Shown here in pieces: positions 42,488 to 52,197 of a DNA stretch of 64,000 nucleotides. The position numbers and the translations under genes are program-made. The stretch's first letter is position 1. Each line of letters opens with the position of its first letter. The stretch is from contig NZ_JAABOQ010000008.1 in NCBI RefSeq assembly GCF_010671565.1, positions 62,001 to 126,000 of the forward strand. The letters run 5' to 3'. The notes below the pieces were generated by a model. It worked only from the letters and a program-made list of their open reading frames with translations, ran no database searches and had not been told where the DNA came from. The DNA is from Spongiivirga citrea (GTDB lineage Bacteria; Bacteroidota; Bacteroidia; Flavobacteriales; Flavobacteriaceae).

Positions 42488-44737
42488 TTACTTTATAAAT
42501 TGATAGGCAATTAAAGAAGCAAGATACGCAATACCGCTCATAGTAACCAATTGAAGTATTGGCCACTTCCAGCTATTGGTTTCCTTTTTAACGATAGCCA
42601 ATGTACTCATACATTGCATTGCAAATGCATAAAACAATAATAATGATATCCCTGTAGCAAATGTAAACACTTTTTTACCGGAACGAGCATGTACTTCTGA
42701 CTGCATTTTAGCGGTAATAGTATTTCCTTCTTCATCGTCACCCTCGCTACCTACACTATAAATGGTTGCCAAGGTGCCTATAAACACTTCACGAGCTGCG
42801 AATGAACTTACCAAAGCAATCCCAATTTTCCAGTCATACCCCAGTGGCTTTATTACGGGCTCAATAACTTTACCCACGGTACCCAAAGCTGAATTTTCTA
42901 GTTTTGAAGCGGCTACCGCATCATCAATAACTGCCTGTTTAAATTCAGGAGTTTTTTGTAATACAGCGGCATTAATTTCTTGAGTTGTCAGTTCTTTTTG
43001 GTCTATTTCTGCTTCTTCTTTTAAATGGTTTTTGAAACGTGTAATTTTATTTTGAAATGAAATTTCTTGAATCTCATTAAATCCGTTTTGCGAAATAGCG
43101 CTGGTAACAATCTCGTCGGCATTTTTAAAGGAATCATTAATGCCTACTGATGCCAATACCCAGAGTATAATGGAGATTGCCAGAATGATCTTACCTGCGC
43201 CGAATACGAATGACTTTGTTTTTTCAATAACATTGATCGCTACGTTTTTAAACATGGGAAGTTTATAGCTTGGCATTTCTATAACGAAATACGATCGGCT
43301 TTTAATTTTTAAAGTCCTATCTAAAATGTAAGCTGAAATAATTGCCGCTGCAAAGCCGATTAGGTAAAGCATCATCAGCGTAAGCGCTTGTGCATTTAAT
43401 CCTAGATAACGATCATCTGGAATAACGAGTGCGATGATAATTGCATAAACAGGAAGTCGAGCAGAACAGGTTGTAAACGGTGTTACTAAAATGGTAATTA
43501 ATCGCTCTTTCCAACTCTCGATATTTCTGGTTGCCATAATTGCTGGAATGGCACATGCGGTACCAGATATTAGCGGGACAACACTTTTACCACTAAGGCC
43601 AAAACGGCGCATTCCTCTATCCAGTAGAAACACAACTCGGCTCATATATCCGGATTCTTCTAACACTGAAATAAATAGAAACAAAAATGCTATTTGAGGA
43701 ATGAAAATGAAAATACCACTTAATCCAGGTATAATGCCTTCTGCAATTAGGCTAGTAAATGCACCTGCAGGCAGGCTATTCTTAGTCAATTCACTTAAAG
43801 AGGCAAAAGTTCCTTCAATCCAATCTTGCGGTACACTACTCCAATCAAAAATTGCTTGGAAAATTAGCAATAGAATGGCAAAGAAAATAAAATAACCCCA
43901 TACCTTATGAGTAAGAATTCGGTCTAATTTTATGCGCAGATCCGTTGCAGATGAAAGGTCTATTTTTTGCCCTTTTTTAAGAGCATTATTAATAAACTGA
44001 TAGCGCTTAATAGTTTCTTTTTGCTGTAGGCGCTTTAAATACGACTTCGATTTTGTTTGAAATTGCGTCGCATCGGCGATTGCTTTTCGGTCGATGTTTT
44101 TAAAATTCACATCTTGGGTAATCACCAACCATAGTTTGTATAAGGATTGGTTAGGAAATGCCTTGCGCAGACCATTAAAATAATCAGTATCAATCTCTGA
44201 AGTATTTAAACAGGGCGTTGTATCAATTCTTTTATAAGATATGATTAATTCCTTTAATTCATTAATCCCAGTATTTTTGCGAGTACTAATGAGCGCTATT
44301 TTTGTTTTGAATTCCTTTTCGAGTAGCGGAATATCCAGAGAAATTCCCTTACGTGACATCCTATCTGCCATATTTATGACAAGAATAGTCGGAATATTCA
44401 GGTCTTTTATTTGTGTGAACAGGAGTAGATTGCGCTTAAGGTTTTCCACGTCGCTTACTACGACAGCAACATCAGGATAATCTTTATCGTTTTTATTTAA
44501 TAGTAACTCGATCACTACATTTTCATCGAGTGATGAAGCGTTTAAGCTATAAGTACCTGGAAGATCTAAAATATGTGCTTTTACTCCCCGGGGAAGCTTG
44601 CAAACACCTTCTTTTTTTTCCACAGTAATACCCGGGTAGTTACCTACCTTTTGATTTAAACCTGTAAGAGCATTGAAAACAGATGTTTTTCCAGTGTTGG
44701 GATTGCCAATGAGTGCGACGTTTAGTTGTTTACTCAT
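42488..44737 (-). CDS. feoB: Ferrous iron transport protein B
   Basis: 749-residue Fe(II) transporter. N-terminal G domain with G1 GNPNTGKTS (residues 11-19), G3 DLPGTYSL (about 58-65) and G4 NMAD (about 121-124). The membrane part carries the two Gate motifs (GFAAIIS and SGTACAIPAIMATR / FTTCSARLPVYAIII), including the Cys of the conserved TTCSARLPVY segment. A long loop is inserted before the C-terminal helices (SFKNADEIVTSAISQ...QTPEFKQAV), as in other Bacteroidota FeoB. It follows feoA by 6 bp. Confidence 0.98.
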   Translation of the reverse strand: MSKQLNVALIGNPNTGKTSVFNALTGLNQKVGNYPGITVEKKEGVCKLPRGVKAHILDLPGTYSLNASSLDENVVIELLLNKNDKDYPDVAVVVSDVENLKRNLLLFTQIKDLNIPTILVINMADRMSRKGISLDIPLLEKEFKTKIALISTRKNTGINELKELIISYKRIDTTPCLNTSEIDTDYFNGLRKAFPNQSLYKLWLVITQDVNFKNIDRKAIADATQFQTKSKSYLKRLQQKETIKRYQFINNALKKGQKIDLSSATDLRIKLDRILTHKVWGYFIFFAILLLIFQAIFDWSSVPQDWIEGTFASLSELTKNSLPAGAFTSLIAEGIIPGLSGIFIFIPQIAFLFLFISVLEESGYMSRVVFLLDRGMRRFGLSGKSVVPLISGTACAIPAIMATRNIESWKERLITILVTPFTTCSARLPVYAIIIALVIPDDRYLGLNAQALTLMMLYLIGFAAAIISAYILDRTLKIKSRSYFVIEMPSYKLPMFKNVAINVIEKTKSFVFGAGKIILAISIILWVLASVGINDSFKNADEIVTSAISQNGFNEIQEISFQNKITRFKNHLKEEAEIDQKELTTQEINAAVLQKTPEFKQAVIDDAVAASKLENSALGTVGKVIEPVIKPLGYDWKIGIALVSSFAAREVFIGTLATIYSVGSEGDDEEGNTITAKMQSEVHARSGKKVFTFATGISLLLFYAFAMQCMSTLAIVKKETNSWKWPILQLVTMSGIAYLASLIAYQFIK

Positions 44738-44743
44738 CTAGGA

Positions 44744-44974
44744 TTAGGCTATTTCTTCAATTTCAATAAAGGCAGCTGTTTCTTTGCGTATGGCAAGGTG
44801 GCATCCATTAATATCTAAATACATGGGGTCGTTAAAAGGTGCTACCTGTAATAATTGAACCTCGTTGCCGGGGAGGCAACCCATTTCTAATAGTTTAAGA
44901 GGAACAAGATCAGACTCCACATTTTTAATAATTGCACGTTCTCCTCGTTCTAAATTAGCAACGGTTCTTTTCAA
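44744..44974 (-). CDS. feoA: Ferrous iron transport protein A
   Basis: 76-residue SH3-like FeoA domain protein that assists FeoB. The typical MKRTVANLERGERAIIKNVES start, the LLEMGCLPGNEVQLLQVAPFNDPMYLDINGCHLAIRKETA core and the end are all family-like. First gene of the feo operon: feoA, feoB, exported protein, Cys-rich peptide. No Fur-box call is made, since a reliable Bacteroidota Fur consensus could not be applied here. Confidence 0.95.
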   Translation of the reverse strand: MKRTVANLERGERAIIKNVESDLVPLKLLEMGCLPGNEVQLLQVAPFNDPMYLDINGCHLAIRKETAAFIEIEEIA

Positions 44975-45077
44975 TTTTTATTTAGATTGATTTTAATTAA
45001 GAGCAAAAATACGGGAAAAACTATTAATGAAAAATTAAAATTGACAGTTATCTCATCTGGTTTGTCACGGTAAAATA

Positions 45078-45647
45078 TCAGTCGAAAACGACTATTACAC
45101 TTAGTAAATAATAAATGAAATATGTAATACCAATACTTAAAATCAAACCTACTAGTAAACCTATAAATATCTGGTTATTCACTCGATTTTCTAAACATGC
45201 TTGGTCATGCTTTTTGGGATTGTAGTAAACAGGAATTTGCTTGCCAATAAGAAGCTTATTTTGTTCTTCTGTTTTTATAAAATCGGCCTGTTCAAAATAA
45301 TTGCCCTTGTATTTGCTTATGTGTTTATAGTCTTTAATAAAGAGATAATCGCTTGGAGCGGTCTGGTTAGAGGTATATGTTTTAGCGCCAACAATATATT
45401 CATAGGTCTTTACAATAATGAATCTAAAATCGCCATCAACGCCGCTTCCAAATTTTTTAAACCTAATTTCAGTAGCAATAACCTTACCGATGACCCGTTT
45501 CCAGTTTCGGCTTTTTCGCATTTGTATATAACCTACAATTCCCGAAATAAATAACCAATACGAAAAGTACAGAAATAGCAGCGTAAAAATGCAAATGAAT
45601 ATTGTTGGAATTGTTTCTAATCCCCAATTGTCAAGGTTAAATTTCAA
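45078..45647 (-). CDS. DUF3592 domain membrane protein
   Basis: 189 residues: one N-terminal transmembrane helix (IPTIFICIFTLLFLYFSYWLFISGIV), a beta-rich extracytoplasmic part resembling DUF3592 (WKRVIGKVIATEIRFKKFG ... EYIVGAKTYTSNQTAPSDY ... LLIGKQIPVYYNPKKHDQACLE, the last being the domain's hallmark) and a C-terminal helix pair. Function unknown. It lies just before the SCO gene in reading direction order (gap of 24 bp), possibly cotranscribed with it. Confidence 0.85.
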   Translation of the reverse strand: MKFNLDNWGLETIPTIFICIFTLLFLYFSYWLFISGIVGYIQMRKSRNWKRVIGKVIATEIRFKKFGSGVDGDFRFIIVKTYEYIVGAKTYTSNQTAPSDYLFIKDYKHISKYKGNYFEQADFIKTEEQNKLLIGKQIPVYYNPKKHDQACLENRVNNQIFIGLLVGLILSIGITYFIYYLLSVIVVFD

Positions 45648-45671
45648 AATGAGCTATTTAGAATGCAGTTA

Positions 45672-46346
45672 TTAATCAACATAACTTTCCTTTAAAATTT
45701 TGATGTCCTTTAGAAGTTTTTTGATTTCTTCTTCTTTCGTTCCGTCATAATAACCACGAACGCGTTTTTCTTTGTCTACTAACATAAAATTCTCAGTATG
45801 TATCATATCATAAGGTCCGCCGTCACCGTCATCTTGCACTGCCATATACGACTTTCTCGCTAGCTCATAAATCTGTTTTTTGTCACCTGTTACTAAGTTC
45901 CATTTACTACCAATAACACCTTTTTCTGTGGCATATTTATAGAGTTGTGCGACCGAATCTATTTCTGGAGTTACCGTATGAGAAAGTAGTTTGACTTCAG
46001 GGTCATTCAAAATTAATTTTTGAACATCGCCCATGTTTTTGGTCATGATTGGGCATATGCCTTGGCAAGTGGTAAAAAAGAAATCAGCCACATAAATCTT
46101 GTCTTTATAATCTTCTTGTGTAATCGTATCACCGTTTTGATTGACAAGTTTGAAGTTGGCTATTTTATGATATTTTTTTTTGTGTTGAATGCTGCTGTCA
46201 ACCAGAGATGAATCCACTCCATTGGGATTAATAATAGGAAGCTTTTCTTTTTGCTTTAAGGCATTGTAAAACAAAAAAATGATAATGATAGAGAGCATCA
46301 GAAAAACAATTCCAAAGACTTTGTATCGACTAAAAAAACTGATCAT
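45672..46346 (-). CDS. SCO family protein (copper chaperone/thioredoxin-like)
   Basis: 224 residues: N-terminal membrane anchor (FGIVFLMLSIIIIFLFYNAL, about 11-30), then a thioredoxin-like SCO domain. The copper-binding motif CQGIC is at Cys94 and Cys98 and the distal ligand is His183 in MIHTENFML. SCO proteins deliver copper to, or reduce the CuA site of, cytochrome c oxidase. No oxidase gene is adjacent. Divergent from rseP. Confidence 0.95.
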   Translation of the reverse strand: MISFFSRYKVFGIVFLMLSIIIIFLFYNALKQKEKLPIINPNGVDSSLVDSSIQHKKKYHKIANFKLVNQNGDTITQEDYKDKIYVADFFFTTCQGICPIMTKNMGDVQKLILNDPEVKLLSHTVTPEIDSVAQLYKYATEKGVIGSKWNLVTGDKKQIYELARKSYMAVQDDGDGGPYDMIHTENFMLVDKEKRVRGYYDGTKEEEIKKLLKDIKILKESYVD

Positions 46347-46509
46347 ATTCGCTGATTTCGTTCTGCAAAATTACGACCAGAATACCATAAACTTTGGAGG
46401 TTTTCATTAAAAAATTCATAAAAACAAACCGAGGCTAGAACTATCTTTTTTTACATAGCGCTAAAAACGTACTTTTACGCCCTAATTTTTACTGATACAA
46501 ATCTCCCTT

Positions 46510-47829
46510 ATGGACATTGTTGTACAGATTGCACAATTTATAGCAATCATTTCTTTATTGGTCGTTTTACATGAGTTAGGCCATTTTATTCCGGCTAAAC
46601 TATTCAAGACTAAGGTTGAGAAATTCTACTTGTTTTTTGATGTTAAGTATTCCCTTTTTAAAAAGAAGATTGGCGAAACTGTTTACGGTATTGGCTGGCT
46701 TCCGCTTGGAGGTTATGTCAAAATTGCTGGAATGATAGATGAGAGTATGGATAAAGAGCAAATGAAGTTGCCACCAAAACCATACGAATTTAGATCAAAA
46801 CCAGCTTGGCAACGATTGATTATTATGGTCGGCGGAGTCGTAGTGAATGTTTTACTCGCTTGGCTTATTTATTCAACCTTATTAATAGTAAAAGGAGATA
46901 CTTATATTCCCGTTGAAAATTTAAAGGATGGATTACAAGTTACCGCTGAAGGCCAAAAATTAGGTTTTCAGGAAGGTGATAACATTATAGCAGTAGATGG
47001 TGAAAAGATCAAACGTTTTGATGAGATCATGCTTGAGGTTATTCTTGCGGATACAGTTGAAGTAATAAGAAACGACAAAAAAGTATTTATTCCTATTACC
47101 GATGAGGCACTAGGTGAGGTGTTTACCGGATTAAAAAATCCATTTTTTGCACCGAGAGTTGAGGCTGTTATAGGTCATGTAAGAGACACCCTTAATGCTG
47201 GTGAAGCTGGATTAAAAGAAGGGGACAGAATTCTTTCAGCAAATGGGAAACCTATTCGATTTTGGAATGAGTTTGTGAGTGCAATAGAGGATACGGAAAA
47301 TGCAAACCTTAATTTAACTATTGATCGAGACGGAAGGCAAATAAACAAATCGGTTTATGTAGACAAGGGTGAAGCTATTGGTGTTGGTACAATGGCAGGA
47401 GCTGCATTATTTAAAACTGATGAATATTCATTAGGAGCAGGAATCCCCGAAGGTTTTAAAAAGACATTTCGAGAATTAAGCAAGCAAATACGTCAATTTA
47501 AAGTAATCTTCAAACCGAAAACAAAGGCATATACCCAGGTAAAAGGCCCTATTGGTATTATCGAAGTATTACCTAAGACCTGGGACTGGGGCTTTTTCTG
47601 GAGATTTACAGCCATGTTCTCAGTATGGCTAGCATTTGTAAATATCCTACCAATTCCAGCCTTAGACGGTGGGCATGTCATGTTCTTATTATACGAAATG
47701 ATTACAGGTCGTAAGCCAAGTGAGAAGGTATTAGAATATGGTCAAATTGCAGGATTTATTTTCCTAGTTGCTTTAATGGGAATCATTTTCGGAAATGATA
47801 TCTGGAATATTATTAAAAGATTCCTTTAA
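46510..47829 (+). CDS. rseP: RIP metalloprotease RseP (site-2 protease)
   Basis: 439-residue intramembrane zinc protease that cleaves anti-sigma factors or leftover signal peptides. HELGH at residues 21-25 in the first transmembrane helix is the active site; the third helix with NILPIPALDGGHV supplies the aspartate. Two PDZ domains lie between: the first around TAEGQKLGFQEGDNIIAVDGEKI (about 145-170), the second around GEAGLKEGDRILSANGKPI (about 235-255). Single gene, before tRNA-Asn. Confidence 0.97.
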   Translation: MDIVVQIAQFIAIISLLVVLHELGHFIPAKLFKTKVEKFYLFFDVKYSLFKKKIGETVYGIGWLPLGGYVKIAGMIDESMDKEQMKLPPKPYEFRSKPAWQRLIIMVGGVVVNVLLAWLIYSTLLIVKGDTYIPVENLKDGLQVTAEGQKLGFQEGDNIIAVDGEKIKRFDEIMLEVILADTVEVIRNDKKVFIPITDEALGEVFTGLKNPFFAPRVEAVIGHVRDTLNAGEAGLKEGDRILSANGKPIRFWNEFVSAIEDTENANLNLTIDRDGRQINKSVYVDKGEAIGVGTMAGAALFKTDEYSLGAGIPEGFKKTFRELSKQIRQFKVIFKPKTKAYTQVKGPIGIIEVLPKTWDWGFFWRFTAMFSVWLAFVNILPIPALDGGHVMFLLYEMITGRKPSEKVLEYGQIAGFIFLVALMGIIFGNDIWNIIKRFL

Positions 47830-47846
47830 AAAATGAATTCTTTTGT

Positions 47847-47876
47847 TTTGGAGCTTTAAAAAAACTATTATATTTG
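47847..47876 (+). promoter_or_regulatory. Bacteroidota-type promoter of tRNA-Asn
   Basis: TTTG at 47847-47850 and TATATTTG at 47869-47876 with an 18-nt spacer, matching the TTTG / TAnnTTTG consensus. It lies about 50 bp before the tRNA gene. Confidence 0.8.
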
Positions 47877-47927
47877 CACCCGCCTAAGCAAAATAGTTTG
47901 CTTGAAAAGGTATTAAAATATTGAAAT

Positions 47928-48001
47928 TCCTCCTTAGCTCAGTTGGTTAGAGCATCTGACTGTTAATCAGAGGGTCCTTGGTTCGAGCCCAAGAGGGGGA
48001 G
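47928..48001 (+). tRNA. tRNA-Asn (anticodon GTT)
   Basis: All four stems fold: acceptor TCCTCCT with AGGGGGA, D-stem GCTC/GAGC, anticodon stem TCTGA/TCAGA around loop CTGTTAA, and T-stem CTTGG/CCAAG with loop TTCGAGC. The anticodon GTT (47962-47964) reads Asn codons. Discriminator G at 48001; CCA is not encoded. Confidence 0.97.
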
Positions 48002-48004
48002 CTT

Positions 48005-48035
48005 AAAAAGCCAGTCAAAAATGACTGGCTTTTTT
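48005..48035 (+). terminator. tRNA-Asn terminator
   Basis: A stem of 8 bp or more (GCCAGTCA / TGACTGGC, flanked by A and T runs) begins 4 bp after the tRNA, followed by six T residues. Confidence 0.93.
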
Positions 48036-48356
48036 GTTAACTTTAGTTTGGTGTCTAAAACTGTCTACATGTTATATTCTCAAAAGGCTCAATTGATTCA
48101 ATAGAGGTAAAACTTTAGATTTTGATCAACGAATGGAGTTTCATGAAAATGGCAATTACATAAGTTTACCGGGCAGTAATGGTAATTGGAATTTTTGATT
48201 ACTGTCTTATTTAGTCTATCGCCTAGTTTTCGTAAATACGCTCTAAATGTAAGCTTAGTCTTAGCCCCATTTGACCCGAGAAAAGGGCAATAATAGTGCT
48301 ACCCGTCATTTAAAAATGAGCAGCACATGTCTAAATCCTTGAATTTAAAAAAACAA
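48036..48356. other. Intergenic region of 321 bp with a possible gene remnant
   Basis: After the tRNA terminator there is no complete gene before the convergent secreted-protein gene. At 48097-48198 a short plus-strand frame of 33 codons ends in a stop and reads like the tail of a lipocalin-like protein (DFDQRMEFHENGNYISLPG, GNWNF). It has no start and no upstream part, so it may be decayed debris. The rest shows no motif. Confidence 0.5.
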
Positions 48357-51221
48357 TTATTGCTTAATAATTTTCTTTCTAATACTAAAATTAGAGACAG
48401 TACCTTCTAGACGAAGAAAGTAAAGGGAACTTGCAATTTTAGCAAGATTAGATATCCGAAGCTCACCATTGCGCATAGTAATCTTATCGTCTAAAATCAC
48501 ATGTCCGAGAATATCGACAATTTTAACTTTAAATACTTCATTCTCAAGTTCTGGAGGCAGATTAATGCTAATCTCTTCGGTAAATGGATTTGGAACTATC
48601 TTGAAACCTTCTAATTCATCATTATCTGTCTCAGTGTCATCGGTTGCTTCTTCGTCATCTGTTGTTTCATCTTCATCCGGTGTTTCATCACCATCCGTTG
48701 TTTCATTATCATCTGTGTCCTGCGCATCCTGACAGAGAGCAGTGCTAGTGTAAGTGTCATTATCAGTTTCAGTACCTGATAAATCAGTAATCATAGTAAC
48801 GTTACCAGGATTATCTTGTTCAAGTGGCGGCTGAGGCGGTGCATCTGCACCAGGTATGAGGATGAGTTCAGGAAAGTTATATAAGCCCTCTTTTGAAACC
48901 CAATCTGTTCGACCGCCTGAAAGCTCAAGGTCTCTTAAATAAATCGATACTATTTTATCGCCTACTAATTGCTCATTTACAAAGGTGGTAACATCCCATT
49001 CATACCAACCTTCACCAGAGTCTAAAGTTGTGGTACTAATTTCGACACCAACTTCTGTGGGCATATTATGGTAAATTAGATCTTCTTCTACCCAAGAATC
49101 ATCTTCTATTCCTAGTGCTGTAATATTATAGTTGTCTCCTGAACCTTTTCTGTAAAGCCGAACAATGGCCTGTTCAACTTCGGAGTGCATTGACTGTTGA
49201 AGACTAAATTTTAAAAAGGTTCGCCTATCCCTAAATTGATTACTGCCCATTCTTAATTCCCCACTACCTCCAAATGGTTCATCCTCACGATCGCTTACGT
49301 ATGTGTCATCTATAGGCCTTAAACTATTAGGGTTTGGAGCTGGCCAAGAAGGCGGCAACCTAAGTGGTGGACTCTGCAAAGATTTACCGGCTACATCTAA
49401 TTGAGCCAGATAGAGGTTTGGGGGACACAGAAAATCTGGGTCTATGGTTTCATGCCAATGATCTGAAGTAATGGAAGTGGTTTCATCTGTAGTTATTCCA
49501 ACCACTACATTGTTAAGGTTTTGGTCTGGATAGGATATGTTTTTTCCTGCTTTGATATTCCAATACACCGTATTTCGTCGAGAATCTCCTCCAAAACGCG
49601 AGTCTTCTCCTAAGTCAAATTCAGTGTAAAGATTGCTCCTATCACTGCCCGATTTATGTGTAATAACACCACCAACAAGAGATTTTACTTTAGAAAACAC
49701 ATTGTTATTAGCTCCTTGATGAGTCCCAATATCATGAGCCCATTGCCCGGTAATGAGCACGTCGTGTACCAAACAATTACTAGCACCATATAGAGTTATT
49801 CCGTAATGCCCAACCATATTCATCTGGTTTTGACGCAAGGGCCTTCGCTCATATTGGTCTAGAAGAATGTTCATAGTACTAATATGATCTCCACTTACTC
49901 GAAGCCCAAGATTGGCATTCTTAACAGAGATATTGCGTATCCAACTATGCTCTGCACCAGCAAAAATACCATTCGCTCCAGTACCGCTAAAATGTCCACT
50001 ATGTTGTTCCTCCCTAAACTCAAGGGTGAAGTTCTCTATACTACGGTGAGTCCCACCATTAAAGTTGATAAATCCTGCCCCTTGAGCGTGTGTATAATCA
50101 AGCTCGGGATAAATTTCACTTAAATTATTAGGAAACTCAAGTATGGTCTCATACATGTCCTCTCCTCGAAGCACAAAATAATCCTGATCATTAACTTGAA
50201 TCCAATCTTCAATTCTATACCGGCCATTAGGTACAAAAACAGCCATATTGTTAGGACAAGCCGCAATGGCATCTCTAAAGGCTTGGGTATCATCATTAAC
50301 ACCATCACCAATTGCACCAAAATCGAGTACATTAACTCCTACTGGCCATTCTGGGATAGCATCACCTTGCATATATCCTACATTTGAAAAGTCTTGAACA
50401 AGACCATTAGGGTCCCAAAGCTCACCGCTTTCTCCCCAAATATCAGTATTTTCACAAATCTCAGAGTCATTTACTGTAGCTGTCACTCGAGCTTGGTTAT
50501 CTACCCTGCCTAAATCAAAATCATCTTGTGTGATGGAATAATCCGCTTTGTAGATCCACGCCTCGTTTTCATCTAATTCGTTGTCTCCATCTATATCACC
50601 TTCTAAGTATTTTATTTCTACATAGGGATTGGGAGCTCGAAATAGGTAGTCTTCTACAATTATATTTGTGAGGGTAACATCACCCGTATTTTTCACTGTA
50701 TAGTTATATGTGATGATTTCTCCAACACTAAGACATCCATCATCATTAGCATCCTGTAGTGTGCTTTCATTAACAAGGGCGATTTGAGGTCCAGTTAATA
50801 AAGTTGCAGAATTAGGTTTAGTTGGGTTTTTACCACTAAGATTTTCTGATACATTGACCCATCTAGACTTAATTAGCGAAAACACAGACTGTTTTCTTGC
50901 ACTAACTTCTTCTAAATTATCCAGATTTACTGTTTTAAGGTTGTTGAAGGCAATTACATTTGTAGTATCTATGTCAAGAAGAGCGAGTGAGTTTTTATCA
51001 TTGCTGACCTCTGGCATAGATATAGTTGCCTTATTTAGATCAATATCTTCAGTTTTAATGCGGGTGTAAGCAGATATTTTTTTTTCTTCCAGTTGCTCTA
51101 AAGTTTGTGCGTAGCACTTCGTCGTAAAGTCTGATTTTACGAAACTAGGAATTAAGTATAGAAAACAGAAAAGAGTACCGTGAGTTAAGCGTAAGTAAAA
51201 CATTTTAAAAGAATTGGGCAA
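48357..51221 (-). CDS. Large secreted beta-helix protein with T9SS sorting tail
   Basis: 954 residues, multi-domain. N-terminal signal region (about 1-39); a DUF11/DUF7507-like conserved-repeat domain (GEIITYNYTVKNTGDVTLTNI, about 148-255); a pectate-lyase-superfamily right-handed beta-helix (VNVLDFGAIGDGVNDDTQAF, about 295-560); a DNRLRE disaggregatase-like domain (DDTYVSDREDEPFGGSGELRMG, about 655-800); a Glu/Asp/Thr linker (about 835-870); and a type A T9SS sorting tail (KIVPNPFTEEISINLP to the C-terminus, about 872-954). It is probably a cell-surface or secreted polysaccharide-active protein, but catalytic residues could not be identified. The neighbouring LytTR/propeller pair may control it. 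Confidence 0.9.
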   Translation of the reverse strand: MPNSFKMFYLRLTHGTLFCFLYLIPSFVKSDFTTKCYAQTLEQLEEKKISAYTRIKTEDIDLNKATISMPEVSNDKNSLALLDIDTTNVIAFNNLKTVNLDNLEEVSARKQSVFSLIKSRWVNVSENLSGKNPTKPNSATLLTGPQIALVNESTLQDANDDGCLSVGEIITYNYTVKNTGDVTLTNIIVEDYLFRAPNPYVEIKYLEGDIDGDNELDENEAWIYKADYSITQDDFDLGRVDNQARVTATVNDSEICENTDIWGESGELWDPNGLVQDFSNVGYMQGDAIPEWPVGVNVLDFGAIGDGVNDDTQAFRDAIAACPNNMAVFVPNGRYRIEDWIQVNDQDYFVLRGEDMYETILEFPNNLSEIYPELDYTHAQGAGFINFNGGTHRSIENFTLEFREEQHSGHFSGTGANGIFAGAEHSWIRNISVKNANLGLRVSGDHISTMNILLDQYERRPLRQNQMNMVGHYGITLYGASNCLVHDVLITGQWAHDIGTHQGANNNVFSKVKSLVGGVITHKSGSDRSNLYTEFDLGEDSRFGGDSRRNTVYWNIKAGKNISYPDQNLNNVVVGITTDETTSITSDHWHETIDPDFLCPPNLYLAQLDVAGKSLQSPPLRLPPSWPAPNPNSLRPIDDTYVSDREDEPFGGSGELRMGSNQFRDRRTFLKFSLQQSMHSEVEQAIVRLYRKGSGDNYNITALGIEDDSWVEEDLIYHNMPTEVGVEISTTTLDSGEGWYEWDVTTFVNEQLVGDKIVSIYLRDLELSGGRTDWVSKEGLYNFPELILIPGADAPPQPPLEQDNPGNVTMITDLSGTETDNDTYTSTALCQDAQDTDDNETTDGDETPDEDETTDDEEATDDTETDNDELEGFKIVPNPFTEEISINLPPELENEVFKVKIVDILGHVILDDKITMRNGELRISNLAKIASSLYFLRLEGTVSNFSIRKKIIKQ

Positions 51222-51385
51222 TTAAATATATTAAGAATTGTACCGGGAAGATATTTAATGTTAGAAGCGAGGAATATGAACAACCAATGATCATATAGAG
51301 GAAAGAACGCTTTTTACTTCCATCTAAAAAATACTAATTAACCAAAATGAATACTTACAGGAGGTAGACTGAAAATTGTATTTTC

Positions 51386-52153
51386 TTATTTTTTTAAGTT
51401 TAAATAACGAAAAAGACCATCACGTCTTCTTGTGGCTATAGGAAAGTAACACTCATTTATTAATTTACATCTTCCTCCATCTCTTTTATCTATAGATGCC
51501 ATATGTTTTAAATTTATAATATATTTTTTATGTATTCTATAAAAGCCAAACGGTGTAAGGTCATTTTCATATTCGCCAATGTTTTTTGTTGCTACAATTT
51601 TGCTTCCATCTATTAAAAAGACTGATGTATAACGACCATCAGATTGTAGATATAAGATACTATCATATTTAATGATTTGAATATCATTGAGGGATGCAAT
51701 CGCGATGAAATTGGAGTTATTTTTGTTGACGATTATTGAGTCTAGTGATTTTTTTTGATCTTGTAGAGAATAAATCTCCTTAGAATAATTTTGATAAATT
51801 CTTTGTGTAGTTTTTATCATTTCATCGATATCTACGGGTTTTAAAATATAGTCAACGGCATGATATTTAAAAGCTTCAATAGCAAAATTATCATATGCCG
51901 AAACAATAACAATTTTTATGTTTTCATATGCTATTTCTTCTAAAAGGCTAAAACAGGTTTGATTTCCAATTTGGACATCCAAGAAAAGCACCCTAGGAGG
52001 GTTTTGGTTAATTAGTTTTTTTGCATCAGCTAAATTGAAGGCGATTCCAGTTAAATTAATAGTATCGCAATAAGTATTTATAATATGGGCCAATAATTTG
52101 GCACCTTTAGGATCATCTTCAACAATAATTGCTGATAAGGCATTTTTTAACAT
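51386..52153 (-). CDS. LytTR family response regulator
   Basis: 255 residues: a receiver domain (SAIIVEDDPKGAKLLAHII, acidic pair near 11-13; phosphorylation site Asp in PRVLFLDVQIGN, near residue 59) and a C-terminal LytTR DNA-binding domain (IQIIKYDSILYLQSDGRYTSVFLIDGSKI ... YRIHKKYIINLKHM). It is encoded directly after the propeller histidine kinase (44 bp gap) on the same strand and must be its partner. Likely target promoters include that of the secreted beta-helix protein 165 bp downstream in the same direction; this is inference. Confidence 0.95.
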   Translation of the reverse strand: MLKNALSAIIVEDDPKGAKLLAHIINTYCDTINLTGIAFNLADAKKLINQNPPRVLFLDVQIGNQTCFSLLEEIAYENIKIVIVSAYDNFAIEAFKYHAVDYILKPVDIDEMIKTTQRIYQNYSKEIYSLQDQKKSLDSIIVNKNNSNFIAIASLNDIQIIKYDSILYLQSDGRYTSVFLIDGSKIVATKNIGEYENDLTPFGFYRIHKKYIINLKHMASIDKRDGGRCKLINECYFPIATRRRDGLFRYLNLKK

Positions 52154-52197
52154 GTGCTTTTTAGTTTATCCAAGTGATTTTGGGATAGAATTGTTAC

